Assembly (NCBI RefSeq): GCF_003415675.1
Contig: NZ_QFZK01000010.1
Span: forward strand, 62,001 to 126,000
Direction: 5' to 3'
Origin: Rhodoferax lacus
Lineage (GTDB): Bacteria; Pseudomonadota; Gammaproteobacteria; Burkholderiales; Burkholderiaceae_C
Length of the DNA: 64,000 nucleotides
This document shows positions 17,512 through 26,464 of this stretch, piece after piece. The notes beneath the pieces were generated by a model, which had not been told where the DNA came from, did no database searches, and saw only the letters and a program-made list of their open reading frames with translations. Numbering within the stretch: the stretch's first letter is position 1; each line of letters begins with the position of its first letter. A program made the position numbers and the translations under genes.

Positions 17512-18836
17512 TGGCATATCTCTCCCATATCCAAAAATATTGGGGCGTCCAGCTTGACTAGTTTGCGGTCGGAATAAATCAGGAAGTCCCCGCCGCGCCC
17601 CTTCTTGGTTCGCCAGTCCTGAAAATCCCGATTTCGCACTGGGTAGTACACATCCCGACCCAGCAGCTTGCCCACCACATCCACTGGAAATGGCGGGTAG
17701 GTCTGATTGCCGAGTTCGATGGAAGCATCCCACCTGCCGCTTGTCGCGTCTAGTAGTTGCTTGGTAGCCATGCTGGCTGCTGCCGCATTGGGCATGATGA
17801 CAACACCCGACTTGTTCCAATGGCCCAAGTATTGCGATGCACTTCCAGCATCGTGAAACGAATAGCTATCCCTCGCGTAGGCATAGATGTGGGTGATCTC
17901 AACCTTGGCCTTGCGGCAATACTGAGTGCCATTTGGCATGTACCGGTTGTAAATATCTTGTTTGACGGTCGCGCGCGCCACGGCCGCATAGAAGGCAAAA
18001 TTGCCAAGTGATGCAGAAACGTCGGACATCGCATAGACACTCGCACCGCTTGCCCCAATGTTGACAGCCGTGTCATAGGTACTTACGGGACTAAGCTGAA
18101 ACTCGAAATATGAGTGCAGGTCTTGCAGATCGCCATTGTGAAAATTCAATGTATCGAGAGTCCCACTGAAGGTCGGGTTGTTCAGCAAGAAGCGAACAAA
18201 TCGCGCACGCACTTCGCGAATAGCAGAATTGTTGTGAACTCTGCTGAGCAAGTCGTCATACTTCTCCTTGATGCGCTCGTTTTTGAATAGCCAGGCGAGC
18301 TTTACCGTATCGGCATCAATCATGTCGGCGTCATAGCGTCCCTCCACTATGTCGCCTGTCTTCTGACTCCTGGCAAACGCCGTGTAAGCCCGGCCATTGA
18401 ACCAACGCCTCGCAAATTTTTCACCGACCTCAAAGCCTTCAGCACGCATGCCGATGGGCAATTCATACAGGTCAAAGGGTTCTACTTTCTTGGTGCTTGC
18501 GACTTTTTCTGCGGATTCTTTCTTCTCGCTTTGTGCAGGCGGTGCTGCAGGTTGCGCAATGGCCCAGGCCAGCAGCGAAACCACAGGGTCTACAGGTTTG
18601 GGCTTTTGAACTGCGGGCTCTACTGTCTTCGCTACTGGTGTGACGGGCTTTGCGGCAGGTTGGTTGTCAGCCTTTTCGGGCTGCGGCAAGTCTGGCGGCG
18701 ACTGGTCAAAACGCAGGCATATGCCATCCAAAACCACGGGCGTACAACCTTGTTCGCCCTCGAAATATTTCCACGCTTTGACGATTGCAAAACTGCTTTT
18801 AAACGTGTTTCTTAAATAGGGAATCTTCTCGGCCAT
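17508..18836 (-). CDS. DUF6402-like protein (possible contact-dependent effector)
   Basis: 442 residues. An N-terminal part (KIPYLRNTFKSSF, then CTPVVLDGICLRF), a low-complexity Pro/Ala/Lys linker (about 55-115) and a C-terminal domain with RRWFNGRAYTAF, HIYAYARDSYSFHD, LGHWNKSGV and a terminal RTKKGRGGDFLIYSD. This layout and the last motif fit my recollection of the DUF6402 family of Burkholderiales, members of which occur near type VI secretion genes; no such genes are seen here. No signal peptide. The GC content of 16.7-19.2 kb looks lower than that of the flanks, suggesting acquisition. Activity unknown. Confidence 0.6.
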   Translation of the reverse strand: MAEKIPYLRNTFKSSFAIVKAWKYFEGEQGCTPVVLDGICLRFDQSPPDLPQPEKADNQPAAKPVTPVAKTVEPAVQKPKPVDPVVSLLAWAIAQPAAPPAQSEKKESAEKVASTKKVEPFDLYELPIGMRAEGFEVGEKFARRWFNGRAYTAFARSQKTGDIVEGRYDADMIDADTVKLAWLFKNERIKEKYDDLLSRVHNNSAIREVRARFVRFLLNNPTFSGTLDTLNFHNGDLQDLHSYFEFQLSPVSTYDTAVNIGASGASVYAMSDVSASLGNFAFYAAVARATVKQDIYNRYMPNGTQYCRKAKVEITHIYAYARDSYSFHDAGSASQYLGHWNKSGVVIMPNAAAASMATKQLLDATSGRWDASIELGNQTYPPFPVDVVGKLLGRDVYYPVRNRDFQDWRTKKGRGGDFLIYSDRKLVKLDAPIFLDMGEICQ

Positions 18837-19240
18837 GGAAAATGCCTGTGCAAGGGTGGAATCGGGTTGGCGGACCAGCAGAGCGATAGAGCTCGCAAGC
18901 GATGTCCTGGCGATTTCTTATGTGAAGCCGAGTGGTGTGGCTTGGCGCCACCTCAGCGTTCTGTCCCTTGCTGAAACTGAATTCTAAAGCGGACCTATGC
19001 CGAGCCCCTTGCTTTTGAGAACTGCCGCTCATCCGTACCCTCGGTTGCCGTTGAGGACGACGTAGCTCGATCGGGACAGATTGAAGTCGGGAGGCAGAAA
19101 TATGGCAGAAGCCTTCTGCCATATCTTTGAAAGTGCCGATTTTCCAGACGGCTTCTGGGAAATCGCCGGATGCCGCTCACTCAAAACTCACGTGTGGGAA
19201 TGCGGGTTTTTTGCCGGCTTGGCTACCGGTTTGACCGCCC
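18837..19240. other. Intergenic, probably decayed accessory sequence
   Basis: 404 bases between the DUF6402-like gene and the LysR gene. Only short open frames without family features occur. It contains an 11-bp inverted repeat at 19100-19124. The stretch looks like remnants rather than a functional promoter region; the leftward promoter of the DUF6402-like gene should lie at its left edge but no clear hexamers were found. Confidence 0.5.
19100..19124. repeat. 11-bp perfect inverted repeat
   Basis: ATATGGCAGAA and TTCTGCCATAT separated by GCC. There is no following T-run, so it is not a typical terminator; it may be a relic of a mobile element end or an operator. Confidence 0.5.
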
Positions 19241-20128
19241 TCACCCCAACGACTTCTTCAACCAATCCGTAAACGCCGCCACTTCCCAGCGGTCCATGGC
19301 GCCGGTGCGCCAGCACAGGTAGTGGGCGTGGGGGCTGGGCACATTGCGCAGAAACACTTCGCTGGTGCCCAGGCGCACCAGGGAGCCCACCTCCAGCCAG
19401 GGCGCGCCCAGTTTGAGGCGGATCAGGGCCACACCCATGCCGGCGGCGGCGGCGTCGCACATCAGCCCGATGTCATTGAACTGCGAGCCGTCCACCGGCT
19501 CCGGCCAGTCCAGGTGGTTGGCCGAGAACCAGGTGCGCCAGGGCTCCAGCGGGCTGCGCAGGAGCGAGATGCGCTCCAGGTCCTGCGCGGTCTCGAAGGG
19601 TCCGTGCTCACGCACAAAGGCGGGCGAAGCCAGGGGCGTCACCTCGTCCTTGGTCAGGCACAGGTACTCCAGGTCGGCGTAGCGGCCGGGGCCAAAGCGC
19701 ACGGTCAGGTCGGCGTCTTCGGCCACCACGTCCAGCAGCGGAATGGAGACCTGCAGGGTCAGGTCGATCTCGGGGTAGGCCTCGGTGAACTGGCGCAGGC
19801 GCGGGATCAGCAGGCTGCGGGCAAAGGTGGGGGTGACGGCCACGCGCAGCTTGCGCTTGCCCGGCAGGGCCGAGGAACTGGGGAACTTCTGCAGGATGGC
19901 CAGGCCCTCGCGCACATGGGCCAGGTATTCGCTGCCCTCCACGGTGAGCGAAAAGTCGGAGCGGCCAAACAGCTTGGTGCCAATGATTTCCTCGAGCTGG
20001 CGCACCCGGTGGCTGACGGCGCTGGGGGTGACGTGCAGTTCTTCAGAGGCCTGGGTCACGCTGCGCAGGCGTGCCAGGGCTTCAAACGTCAACAGACACT
20101 GGATGGGGGGGATGCGGGCGGTGCTCAT
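19241..20128 (-). CDS. LysR-family regulator, GcvA-like
   Basis: 295 residues. The helix-turn-helix (residues about 20-40: SVTQASEELHVTPSAVSHRVRQLE) and the effector domain with VTPTFARSLLIPRL and TWFSANHLDWPEP are of the GcvA/AmpR type. ATG 20128 is preferred to the upstream TTG at 20176 because IPPIQCLLTFEA is the usual beginning. Divergent from psd; whether it controls psd or a distant target is unknown. Confidence 0.87.
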   Translation of the reverse strand: MSTARIPPIQCLLTFEALARLRSVTQASEELHVTPSAVSHRVRQLEEIIGTKLFGRSDFSLTVEGSEYLAHVREGLAILQKFPSSSALPGKRKLRVAVTPTFARSLLIPRLRQFTEAYPEIDLTLQVSIPLLDVVAEDADLTVRFGPGRYADLEYLCLTKDEVTPLASPAFVREHGPFETAQDLERISLLRSPLEPWRTWFSANHLDWPEPVDGSQFNDIGLMCDAAAAGMGVALIRLKLGAPWLEVGSLVRLGTSEVFLRNVPSPHAHYLCWRTGAMDRWEVAAFTDWLKKSLG

Positions 20129-20136
20129 GCGCTCAC

Positions 20137-20142
20137 TATAAT
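20137..20142 (+). promoter_or_regulatory. -10 hexamer for psd
   Basis: TATAAT, identical to the sigma-70 consensus, 45 bases before the psd ATG and just outside the divergent LysR start. No convincing -35 hexamer was found. Confidence 0.5.
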
Positions 20143-20187
20143 TCGCGGCCCTTCCCCCGCGCTTACCAATATTCAAAAGGTTCTGCC

Positions 20188-21036
20188 ATGTCTGACTCTT
20201 TAGCGGTCCTTCCGCAGTACCTGCTGCCCAAAAAAGCGCTGACCGTGTTCGCCGGTTGGGTGGCCGGGGCCCAGGGTGGTGCGCTGACCACGGCGCTGAT
20301 CCGCTGGTTTGTGAAGCGCTACAACGTCAACATGGCCGAGGCCGCACAGCCCGACATCGCCACTTACGCCAGCTTCAATGACTTCTTCACCCGCGCCCTC
20401 AAAGTAGGCGCCCGGCCGCAGGCCGCTGCCGACTACCTGTGCCCGGTAGATGGTGCCATCAGCCAGTTTGGCCCCATTGCTGGCGACCAGATCTTCCAGG
20501 CCAAGGGCCACAGCTACAGCACCACGGCGCTGGTGGGTGGTGACGCCAGTCTGGCCGCGCAGTTCCAGGACGGCAGCTTTGCCACCCTGTACCTGAGCCC
20601 GCGCGACTACCACCGCATCCACATGCCGTGCGACGGGCGCTTGCGCCGCATGATTTATGTGCCGGGCGATCTGTTCTCGGTGAACCCGACCACGGCGCGC
20701 GGTGTGCCCGGCCTGTTCGCCCGCAACGAGCGTGTGGTGTGCGTGTTTGAGGGTGACAACGGCACCTTTGTGCTGACCCTGGTGGGTGCCACGATTGTGG
20801 GCAGCATGGCCACCGTCTGGCACGGCCAGGTGAACCCGCCGCGCAGCCCGCAGATTTGCGAGTGGCAGTACCAGGGCGATCAGGTGGTACTCAAGAAGGG
20901 CGAGGAGATGGGCCGCTTTTTGCTGGGCTCCACCGTCGTCATGCTGTTTGCCAAAAACCAGTTGGCTTTCAACCCGGCGTGGGAGCCGGCACGCGCCATT
21001 GTGATGGGCGAGGCCATGGGGCAAAGGTTGGAATAG
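20188..21036 (+). CDS. psd: Phosphatidylserine decarboxylase proenzyme
   Basis: 282 residues. Converts phosphatidylserine to phosphatidylethanolamine at the inner membrane. The autocleavage motif LGST (in FLLGSTVVMLF, about residue 248) supplies the pyruvoyl group after self-processing; SPRDYHRIHMPCDG contains the conserved histidines and DG. ATG 20188 follows the promoter and is the family start. A copy of a Comamonadaceae-type intergenic repeat follows the stop codon. Confidence 0.95.
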   Translation: MSDSLAVLPQYLLPKKALTVFAGWVAGAQGGALTTALIRWFVKRYNVNMAEAAQPDIATYASFNDFFTRALKVGARPQAAADYLCPVDGAISQFGPIAGDQIFQAKGHSYSTTALVGGDASLAAQFQDGSFATLYLSPRDYHRIHMPCDGRLRRMIYVPGDLFSVNPTTARGVPGLFARNERVVCVFEGDNGTFVLTLVGATIVGSMATVWHGQVNPPRSPQICEWQYQGDQVVLKKGEEMGRFLLGSTVVMLFAKNQLAFNPAWEPARAIVMGEAMGQRLE

Positions 21037-21040
21037 GTTT

Positions 21041-21119
21041 TGCCGCCGGGCCACCCCAAGGCAAAACGCGGCCCCCTTGGGGGGAAGGAAGTCACACGTA
21101 GTGGGCGACCGTGGGGGCT
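21041..21119 (+). repeat. Intergenic repeat, single copy
   Basis: About 79 bases with a central CCCCCTTGGGGGG palindrome followed by GGAAGTCACACGTAGTG. In reverse complement the three tandem units at 54211-54470 share the same order of blocks (GCCGCC..GGCC, CCCC..GGGG, GAAGTACACGAAGTG, GCGTGGGG), so they are one repeat family. It lies between convergent genes and may act as a terminator. Confidence 0.65.
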
Positions 21120-21429
21120 AATGAATGCTGAGCGGGTTTTGCGCCAGCTCGGCGTAACGCTCCAGCGTGTCTTCCACTTCTTCCTGGGTGGGCGTGTTGG
21201 CCTGCCAGGCCTGGATGTGCTGCTGGAACAGTTCGGCCCATGAGCCGTCCAGATAAACCTCTTTGTTGGCCCGTTTGTCCACGATCTCGAAGCCGTGGCG
21301 CAGCAGCATGGGCAGCACCTGCGCTCCGTGTTCGGACTTGCTGGCGCCACTCGGATGCTGGGCATCGGTGTCCAGATTGGCCAGCATATGGGTGACAGAG
21401 AAGGTCTCGGAGTCGTAAAGGGTATGCAT
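21118..21429 (-). CDS. DUF3567 family protein
   Basis: 103 residues, matching the small betaproteobacterial DUF3567 family: MHTLYDSETFSV at the start, GFEIVDKRANKEVYLDG in the middle and EEVEDTLERYAELAQ at the end. ATG 21429 is the family start; the longer frame from 21459 lacks a ribosome site. Soluble, acidic, function unknown. Its stop codon lies at the end of the intergenic repeat. Confidence 0.8.
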   Translation of the reverse strand: MHTLYDSETFSVTHMLANLDTDAQHPSGASKSEHGAQVLPMLLRHGFEIVDKRANKEVYLDGSWAELFQQHIQAWQANTPTQEEVEDTLERYAELAQNPLSIH

Positions 21430-21514
21430 GGCGGCGGGCTTTCCTGGGTTGCTTGGCAATTGGGAGCGAGCTGTCTGGTTTCAAGAGTAACAGGAAAAAT
21501 CTGGCCGACGGTGG

Positions 21515-22690
21515 CTATTCGGAATTTTGTGTCTTTCGCCACAACAGGTCGGCAAAAGCGCCATTGGCCTCGGTGATGCGCAGGCGCACCGGCAGGTACT
21601 GCATGTCGGGTGCCAGCCAGACATCGATGCCCTGGTCAAACTCTGCGGTGGGTGCCTTGCTGAACTTGAGCGCCTGCTTGGGGCCGCCGGGCAGGTCCAG
21701 CAGTTCGAGCGCGCCCACCTGAAAATCCCACAGCTCGGCGCGGTGCGCGTCGGCCGCCTGAAAGCGGATGGTCTTGCCTGCGCTGTAGCGCTCGGGCGCA
21801 CCGGCCACCAGTGCGCTGAGCTGCAGCAGGGCGCTGAGTTTGTCCTGCGCGCCGACCTGCAAGGGCACATCGGGGTTGTTGGCGCTGAAGGAAATGATGC
21901 CCTTGTCGCGCTGGAAATGCGTGGCCAGTTCGGCCCCGCGTGGCTTGTCGCCAAAGCGCACGGGTGCCAGGCCGGTAGCGCCGAGTTCGCCCTTGCTGGT
22001 CCAGGTGCGCACCCGAAAACCCCAGGCCGATATCTCCAGACGCGCGCTGTACTGGGCGCCATCGTGCAGCCACAGCAGTTCGCTGCTGGCGGCGTATTTG
22101 ATGAAGCCCCGCTCTTCGCCTTTGCCGTCATAGAGCAGGCGTATGGGGTCTGGCAGACGCACAGAGTTGGCACGCAGCACATCGGCCGCAGCGCTCGCCG
22201 TGGCAGGCGCTGGCGCAGCAGCGGCAGCCGCCGAGGCCGGTTTTACTGGAGCGGGTGGTGTGGCGGGCTCTGCTACTGCGGGCTTGGCCGCTTCTGCAGC
22301 GGTGACTGCCACGTCTTGCTGAGTGGCTGCCGGGCTGGTGGCCGCTGTGGAATCTGCAGCTGCCGTTGCAGGTGCTGTGGTCGCGGGGCTGGGCGTTGCC
22401 TCAGCAGCCTGGGCCGTGCTGGCTGGCACAGGCTTTGCAGCACGCGGAGGAGGCTGCGGCTTGCGTTCCTGTGGTGCAGGGGCTGGTGTGGGAGCAATGG
22501 TGCGCGTCACAAAACTCGCCACCGCAGGGGCCTGGGGCGGCTCTTGGGCGGCGCCCGCAAACAGCAGCCAGGTGGGCGATGCGCCTGCCAGCAGCAAGCC
22601 ATGCACCAGCAGCACCAGCACGGTGAGCACCAGCAGCCGCAGCAGGGTGGAGGAGTTGTTCGGCGGTGACTGCGGTGGTGAAGTGGGCAT
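21515..22690 (-). CDS. DUF3108 family protein with long Ala/Pro linker
   Basis: 391 residues: a short cytoplasmic start, one transmembrane segment (LLVLTVLVLLVHGLLLAG), about 110 residues of low-complexity Ala/Pro/Thr linker, and a C-terminal beta-rich domain from about residue 170 (IRLLYDGKGEERGF, YLPVRLRITEANG) that fits DUF3108, a periplasmic domain of unknown role. The linker is TonB-like in composition, which suggests it spans the periplasm. Divergent from the FAH-family gene. Confidence 0.75.
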   Translation of the reverse strand: MPTSPPQSPPNNSSTLLRLLVLTVLVLLVHGLLLAGASPTWLLFAGAAQEPPQAPAVASFVTRTIAPTPAPAPQERKPQPPPRAAKPVPASTAQAAEATPSPATTAPATAAADSTAATSPAATQQDVAVTAAEAAKPAVAEPATPPAPVKPASAAAAAAPAPATASAAADVLRANSVRLPDPIRLLYDGKGEERGFIKYAASSELLWLHDGAQYSARLEISAWGFRVRTWTSKGELGATGLAPVRFGDKPRGAELATHFQRDKGIISFSANNPDVPLQVGAQDKLSALLQLSALVAGAPERYSAGKTIRFQAADAHRAELWDFQVGALELLDLPGGPKQALKFSKAPTAEFDQGIDVWLAPDMQYLPVRLRITEANGAFADLLWRKTQNSE

Positions 22691-22828
22691 GCAAAGGCAA
22701 AGCTGGAAGATCGGATGCTGGGAGATGCAGAGGGCAGGGCGTGTGGGGGAGGTGCCGGTTCAGGGTTTAACGCAAGGCCCCCAGTTTAGGGCGACAAGCG
22801 CCCGGGCGCCCCGGCGGGCAAAAGCGGC

Positions 22829-22834
22829 GAAAAT
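22829..22834 (+). promoter_or_regulatory. -10 hexamer, probable leaderless start of the FAH gene
   Basis: GAAAAT followed by six bases and the ATG at 22841. No Shine-Dalgarno fits between, so the mRNA probably starts at or next to the start codon. Confidence 0.45.
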
Positions 22835-22840
22835 GCCCCC

Positions 22841-23842
22841 ATGAAACTTGCAACCTACAAAGACGGTTCGCGCGACGGCCAGCTGGTCGTGGTGTCACGC
22901 GACCTGACCCAGGCCCATTACGCCTCGCATATTGCCAACCGCCTGCAACAGGTGCTGGACGACTGGAACTTTCTCTCGCCCCAGTTGCAGGATGTGTTTG
23001 ATGCGCTCAACGCCGGGCGCGCCCGCCATGCCTTTGCCTTCGATCCGGCCCAGTGCATGGCGCCGCTGCCGCGCGCCTACCAGTGTGTGCGTGCCGCAGC
23101 CTGGCCCAGCCACACCGATTTGTTGCTCAAAGCCGCAGGCCTGGGCGAGCCAGAAGACCGCTCTGCCGGGCCGGACATGCTGCAGTTGGCAGGCGACAGC
23201 CTGCTGGGCGCGCACGATGCGGTGCGTTGTGCCACCGAAGCCCTGGGGTTGGACTTTGGCGCAGGCCTGGCGGTGGTTACCGGTGACATTCCGCAGGACT
23301 GCGCCGCTGACCGCGCGCTGGACGGCGTGCGCCTGCTCATGCTGAGCAACAGCTTCACCCTGCGCAGCCTGCTGGCGCCAGGGGCCGAGCGCAGCGCCGC
23401 CGCAACGCAAAGCCAGTGCGCCATGGCCTTCAGCCCGGTGGCCATCACACCCGATGAACTGGGCGATGCCTGGAGCCGCGGCCGGGTCAGCCTGCCGCTG
23501 CAGTGCAGCTGGAATGGCCGCAAGGTCGGCCTGTGCGACAGCGGTGCCGACATGGCTTACCCCTTTGGCCCACTCATCGCCCTGCTGGCCAAGACCCGGC
23601 CGGTGCGTGCGGGCAGCATTCTGGCGGCCGCACCGCTCAGCAATGCCGGTGCTGAAAAGCGTGGCCAGTGGAGCTGGCCCAAGGGCTACAACAGCATTGC
23701 CGAAAAACGCGCCATGGAAGTGCTGCAGGACGGCCAGGCCAGCACCGAGTACATGCGCTACGGCGACACCGTGTGCATCGACATGAAGAACGCCGCCGGC
23801 CACAGCCTGTTTGGCGCCATGGAACAGGAAATGACGCAATAA
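22841..23842 (+). CDS. Fumarylacetoacetate hydrolase-family protein
   Basis: 333 residues. The C-terminal two thirds carry FAH-fold features: DMLQLAGDSLLGAHD, a variant of the metal-site region, and GYNSIAEKRAMEVLQDG near the end with RYGDTVCIDM. Enzymes of this family cleave or decarboxylate beta-diketo acids. The N-terminal 100 residues match the FAH N-terminal domain. The substrate cannot be named; some conserved acidic ligands of FAH proper were not obvious, so a divergent activity is possible. Confidence 0.78.
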   Translation: MKLATYKDGSRDGQLVVVSRDLTQAHYASHIANRLQQVLDDWNFLSPQLQDVFDALNAGRARHAFAFDPAQCMAPLPRAYQCVRAAAWPSHTDLLLKAAGLGEPEDRSAGPDMLQLAGDSLLGAHDAVRCATEALGLDFGAGLAVVTGDIPQDCAADRALDGVRLLMLSNSFTLRSLLAPGAERSAAATQSQCAMAFSPVAITPDELGDAWSRGRVSLPLQCSWNGRKVGLCDSGADMAYPFGPLIALLAKTRPVRAGSILAAAPLSNAGAEKRGQWSWPKGYNSIAEKRAMEVLQDGQASTEYMRYGDTVCIDMKNAAGHSLFGAMEQEMTQ

Positions 23843-23892
23843 CCCTGTTGGCCACCATGGGGTCTGTACAGCCCCGGATGGGGCGGCATGGC

Positions 23893-23898
23893 TACAAT
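23893..23898 (+). promoter_or_regulatory. -10 hexamer upstream of ilvD
   Basis: TACAAT, implying an 80-base leader before ilvD. No clear -35. Confidence 0.4.
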
Positions 23899-23955
23899 CG
23901 ACTCACTTTTTTCTCCGGCTTTTCCCCGACTTTCCCAGCTTCGAACGACTTGGTC

Positions 23956-23982
23956 GGGTGAAGCGTTTACCTGGTTTCACCC
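23956..23982 (+). other. Hairpin abutting the ilvD start codon
   Basis: GGGTGAA (23956-23962) pairs with TTCACCC (23976-23982), whose last base touches the ATG at 23983. No Shine-Dalgarno sequence is visible, so this hairpin occupies the ribosome landing site. It could regulate translation; no leader peptide of branched-chain codons was found. Confidence 0.45.
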
Positions 23983-25842
23983 ATGCCCCAATACCGCTCC
24001 AAAACCTCCACCGCTGGCCGCAACATGGCCGGTGCCCGCTCGCTGTGGCGCGCCACCGGCATGAAGGATGGCGACTTTGACAAGCCCATCATCGCGGTGG
24101 TCAACTCCTTCACCCAGTTTGTGCCCGGCCACGTGCACCTGAAGGACCTGGGCCAATTGGTGGCGCGCGAGATTGAAGCGGCAGGCGGTGTGGCCAAGGA
24201 ATTCAACACCATTGCCGTGGACGACGGCATCGCCATGGGCCATGACGGCATGCTGTATTCGCTGCCCAGCCGCGACATCATTGCCGACAGTGTGGAGTAC
24301 ATGGTCAACGCCCATTGCGCCGACGCCATGGTCTGCATCTCCAACTGCGACAAGATCACCCCCGGCATGCTGATGGCCGCCATGCGCCTCAACATCCCCG
24401 TGGTGTTTGTGTCGGGCGGCCCTATGGAGGCGGGCAAGGTCAAGCTGGCCAACCCGACCACGCACAAGATGGAGTTCAAGAAGCTCGACCTGATCGACGC
24501 CATGGTGATGGCCGCCGACGACAAGGTGAGCGACGCCGATGTGGCCGAGGTGGAACGCTCCGCCTGCCCGACCTGCGGCTCCTGCTCGGGCATGTTCACC
24601 GCCAACTCCATGAACTGCCTGACCGAAGCCCTGGGCCTGGCCCTGCCGGGCAATGGCACGGTGGTGGCCACGCATGCCGACCGCGAGCAGCTGTTCAAGC
24701 GCGCCGGGCACCTGGCCGTGGAGCTGTGCAAGCGCTTCTATGAGCAGGATGACAGCAGCATCCTGCCGCGTTCCATGGGCTTCAAGGCCTTTGAGAATGC
24801 CATCACCCTGGACATTGCCATGGGTGGCTCTACCAACACCATCCTGCACATCCTGGCGATTGCCCAGGAGGCCGAGATCGACTTCACTCTGGCCGACATC
24901 GACCGCCTCTCGCGCGTGGTGCCCCAGCTGTGCAAGGTGGCGCCCAACACCAACAAGTACCACATCGAAGACGTGCACCGCGCAGGTGGCATCTACGGCA
25001 TCCTGGGCGAGCTGGACCGCGCGGGCAAGCTGCACACCGATGTGCCCACCGTGCACGCCAAGACCCTGAAAGACGCGCTGGACCAGTGGGACGTGGCCCG
25101 CAACCCGTCCGAGGCCGTCAAGACGTTCTACATGGCCGGCCCCGGAGGCATCCCCACCCAGGTGGCCTTCAGCCAGAATGCGCGCTGGCCCAGCCTGGAC
25201 ACCGACCGTGCCGAGGGCTGCATCCGCTCCGGCGACCACGCCTTCTCTGCGGAAGGTGGCCTGGCCGTGCTGCGCGGCAACATCGCGCTGGACGGCTGCG
25301 TGGTCAAGACCGCTGGTGTGGACGACACCCTGATGGTGTTTGAAGGCCCGGCCCACGTGGTGGAGAGCCAGGACGAGGCGGTGGAACACATTCTGGCCGA
25401 CAAGGTGGTGGCCGGTGATGTGGTCATCGTGCGCTATGAGGGCCCCAAGGGCGGCCCCGGCATGCAGGAAATGCTCTACCCCACCAGTTACATCAAGTCC
25501 AAGGGTCTGGGCAAAGCCTGTGCCCTGCTGACTGACGGCCGTTTTTCCGGCGGCACCTCGGGCCTCTCGATTGGCCACTGCTCGCCCGAAGCGGCAGCCG
25601 GTGGTGCCATCGGCCTGGTGCGCAATGGTGACCGTATCCGCATCGACATCACCAAGCGCTCCATTGACGTGCTGCTCAGTGATGAAGAACTGGCCAAGCG
25701 CCGCGCCGAGCAGGATGCCAAAGGCTGGAAGCCCGCACTGCCGCGTCCGCGCAAGGTGTCTGCAGCCCTCAGGGCCTATGCCAAGCTGGTGATGTCGGCC
25801 GACAAGGGCGCGGTGCGCGACCTGTCGCTGCTGGAAGACTGA
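23983..25842 (+). CDS. ilvD: Dihydroxy-acid dehydratase
   Basis: 619 residues. Dehydrates 2,3-dihydroxy-isovalerate and 2,3-dihydroxy-3-methylvalerate in valine and isoleucine synthesis. Iron-sulfur ligands are in [12 protein letters not shown] and [31 protein letters not shown] near the C-terminus is also diagnostic. The N-terminal [21 protein letters not shown] is standard. Monocistronic here; the leader hairpin suggests translational control. Confidence 0.97.
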   Translation: MPQYRSKTSTAGRNMAGARSLWRATGMKDGDFDKPIIAVVNSFTQFVPGHVHLKDLGQLVAREIEAAGGVAKEFNTIAVDDGIAMGHDGMLYSLPSRDIIADSVEYMVNAHCADAMVCISNCDKITPGMLMAAMRLNIPVVFVSGGPMEAGKVKLANPTTHKMEFKKLDLIDAMVMAADDKVSDADVAEVERSACPTCGSCSGMFTANSMNCLTEALGLALPGNGTVVATHADREQLFKRAGHLAVELCKRFYEQDDSSILPRSMGFKAFENAITLDIAMGGSTNTILHILAIAQEAEIDFTLADIDRLSRVVPQLCKVAPNTNKYHIEDVHRAGGIYGILGELDRAGKLHTDVPTVHAKTLKDALDQWDVARNPSEAVKTFYMAGPGGIPTQVAFSQNARWPSLDTDRAEGCIRSGDHAFSAEGGLAVLRGNIALDGCVVKTAGVDDTLMVFEGPAHVVESQDEAVEHILADKVVAGDVVIVRYEGPKGGPGMQEMLYPTSYIKSKGLGKACALLTDGRFSGGTSGLSIGHCSPEAAAGGAIGLVRNGDRIRIDITKRSIDVLLSDEELAKRRAEQDAKGWKPALPRPRKVSAALRAYAKLVMSADKGAVRDLSLLED

Positions 25843-25851
25843 GGCACAGCG

Positions 25852-25869
25852 GCCACGCCTAGGCGTGGC
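25852..25869. terminator. 18-bp palindrome between ilvD and marC-like gene
   Basis: GCCACGCCTAGGCGTGGC contains the stop codon of the leftward gene. A strong hairpin between convergent genes, without T-run, so possibly a two-way transcription barrier. Confidence 0.45.
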
Positions 25870-26464
25870 TTAGCTGCAGTGCAAAGGTCTTGATGCCACG
25901 CAGCATCATTTCAATCGAGACCGACACCAGCACCAGGCCCATGAGCCGCTCCACCGCCACCACCAGGCGGGTGCCGATGAGGCGCTGAATGCGCTCGGCC
26001 GACACCAGCACCACCGCGCTCACCAGCATGGTGACACACAGGGCGCCGATCCACTCCATGCGGCGCTCGGGCTGTTGTGACACCAGCAGCAACACGGTGG
26101 CCAGGGCACTGGGGCCTGCTATTGCCGGCACGGCCAGCGGCACGATCAGCGGCTCCTCCATCTGCTCCGGGTCCGGCCCTTCTGCGTGCGGGAACACCAT
26201 GCGCAGGGCGATCAGGAACAGGATCACGCCGCCGCCGATTTGCAGCGCCAGCTCCGAGAGGTTCATCACCTGCAGAAAGCGCTCGCCCACAAACATGAAG
26301 GTCAGCAGCAGCACAAACGCAATCAGGATTTCACGCAGGATGACCCAGGGCCTGCGCTCGGGTGACACGTGCTTGAGCGCGTTGGCAAAGATGGGGATGT
26401 TGCCCACCGGGTCGGTGATCAGCACCAGCAGGATGGTGGCCGAGGCAAAGGTGTAATTCATCAT
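25859..26464 (-). CDS. MarC-family integral membrane protein
   Basis: 201 residues with six hydrophobic segments; ITDPVGNIPIF near the N-terminus and PLAVPAIAGPSALATVLL in the fourth segment are MarC-family marks. The function of MarC proteins is not established despite the name (multiple antibiotic resistance). The ATG at 26464 overlaps the stop of the VOC gene (ATGA), so the two are co-translated. Confidence 0.87.
   Translation of the reverse strand: MMNYTFASATILLVLITDPVGNIPIFANALKHVSPERRPWVILREILIAFVLLLTFMFVGERFLQVMNLSELALQIGGGVILFLIALRMVFPHAEGPDPEQMEEPLIVPLAVPAIAGPSALATVLLLVSQQPERRMEWIGALCVTMLVSAVVLVSAERIQRLIGTRLVVAVERLMGLVLVSVSIEMMLRGIKTFALQLSHA

Noticed and set aside
18799-19180. Small minus-strand frames upstream of the DUF6402-like gene
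   Set aside because: No ribosome sites, no similarity, and basic random composition.
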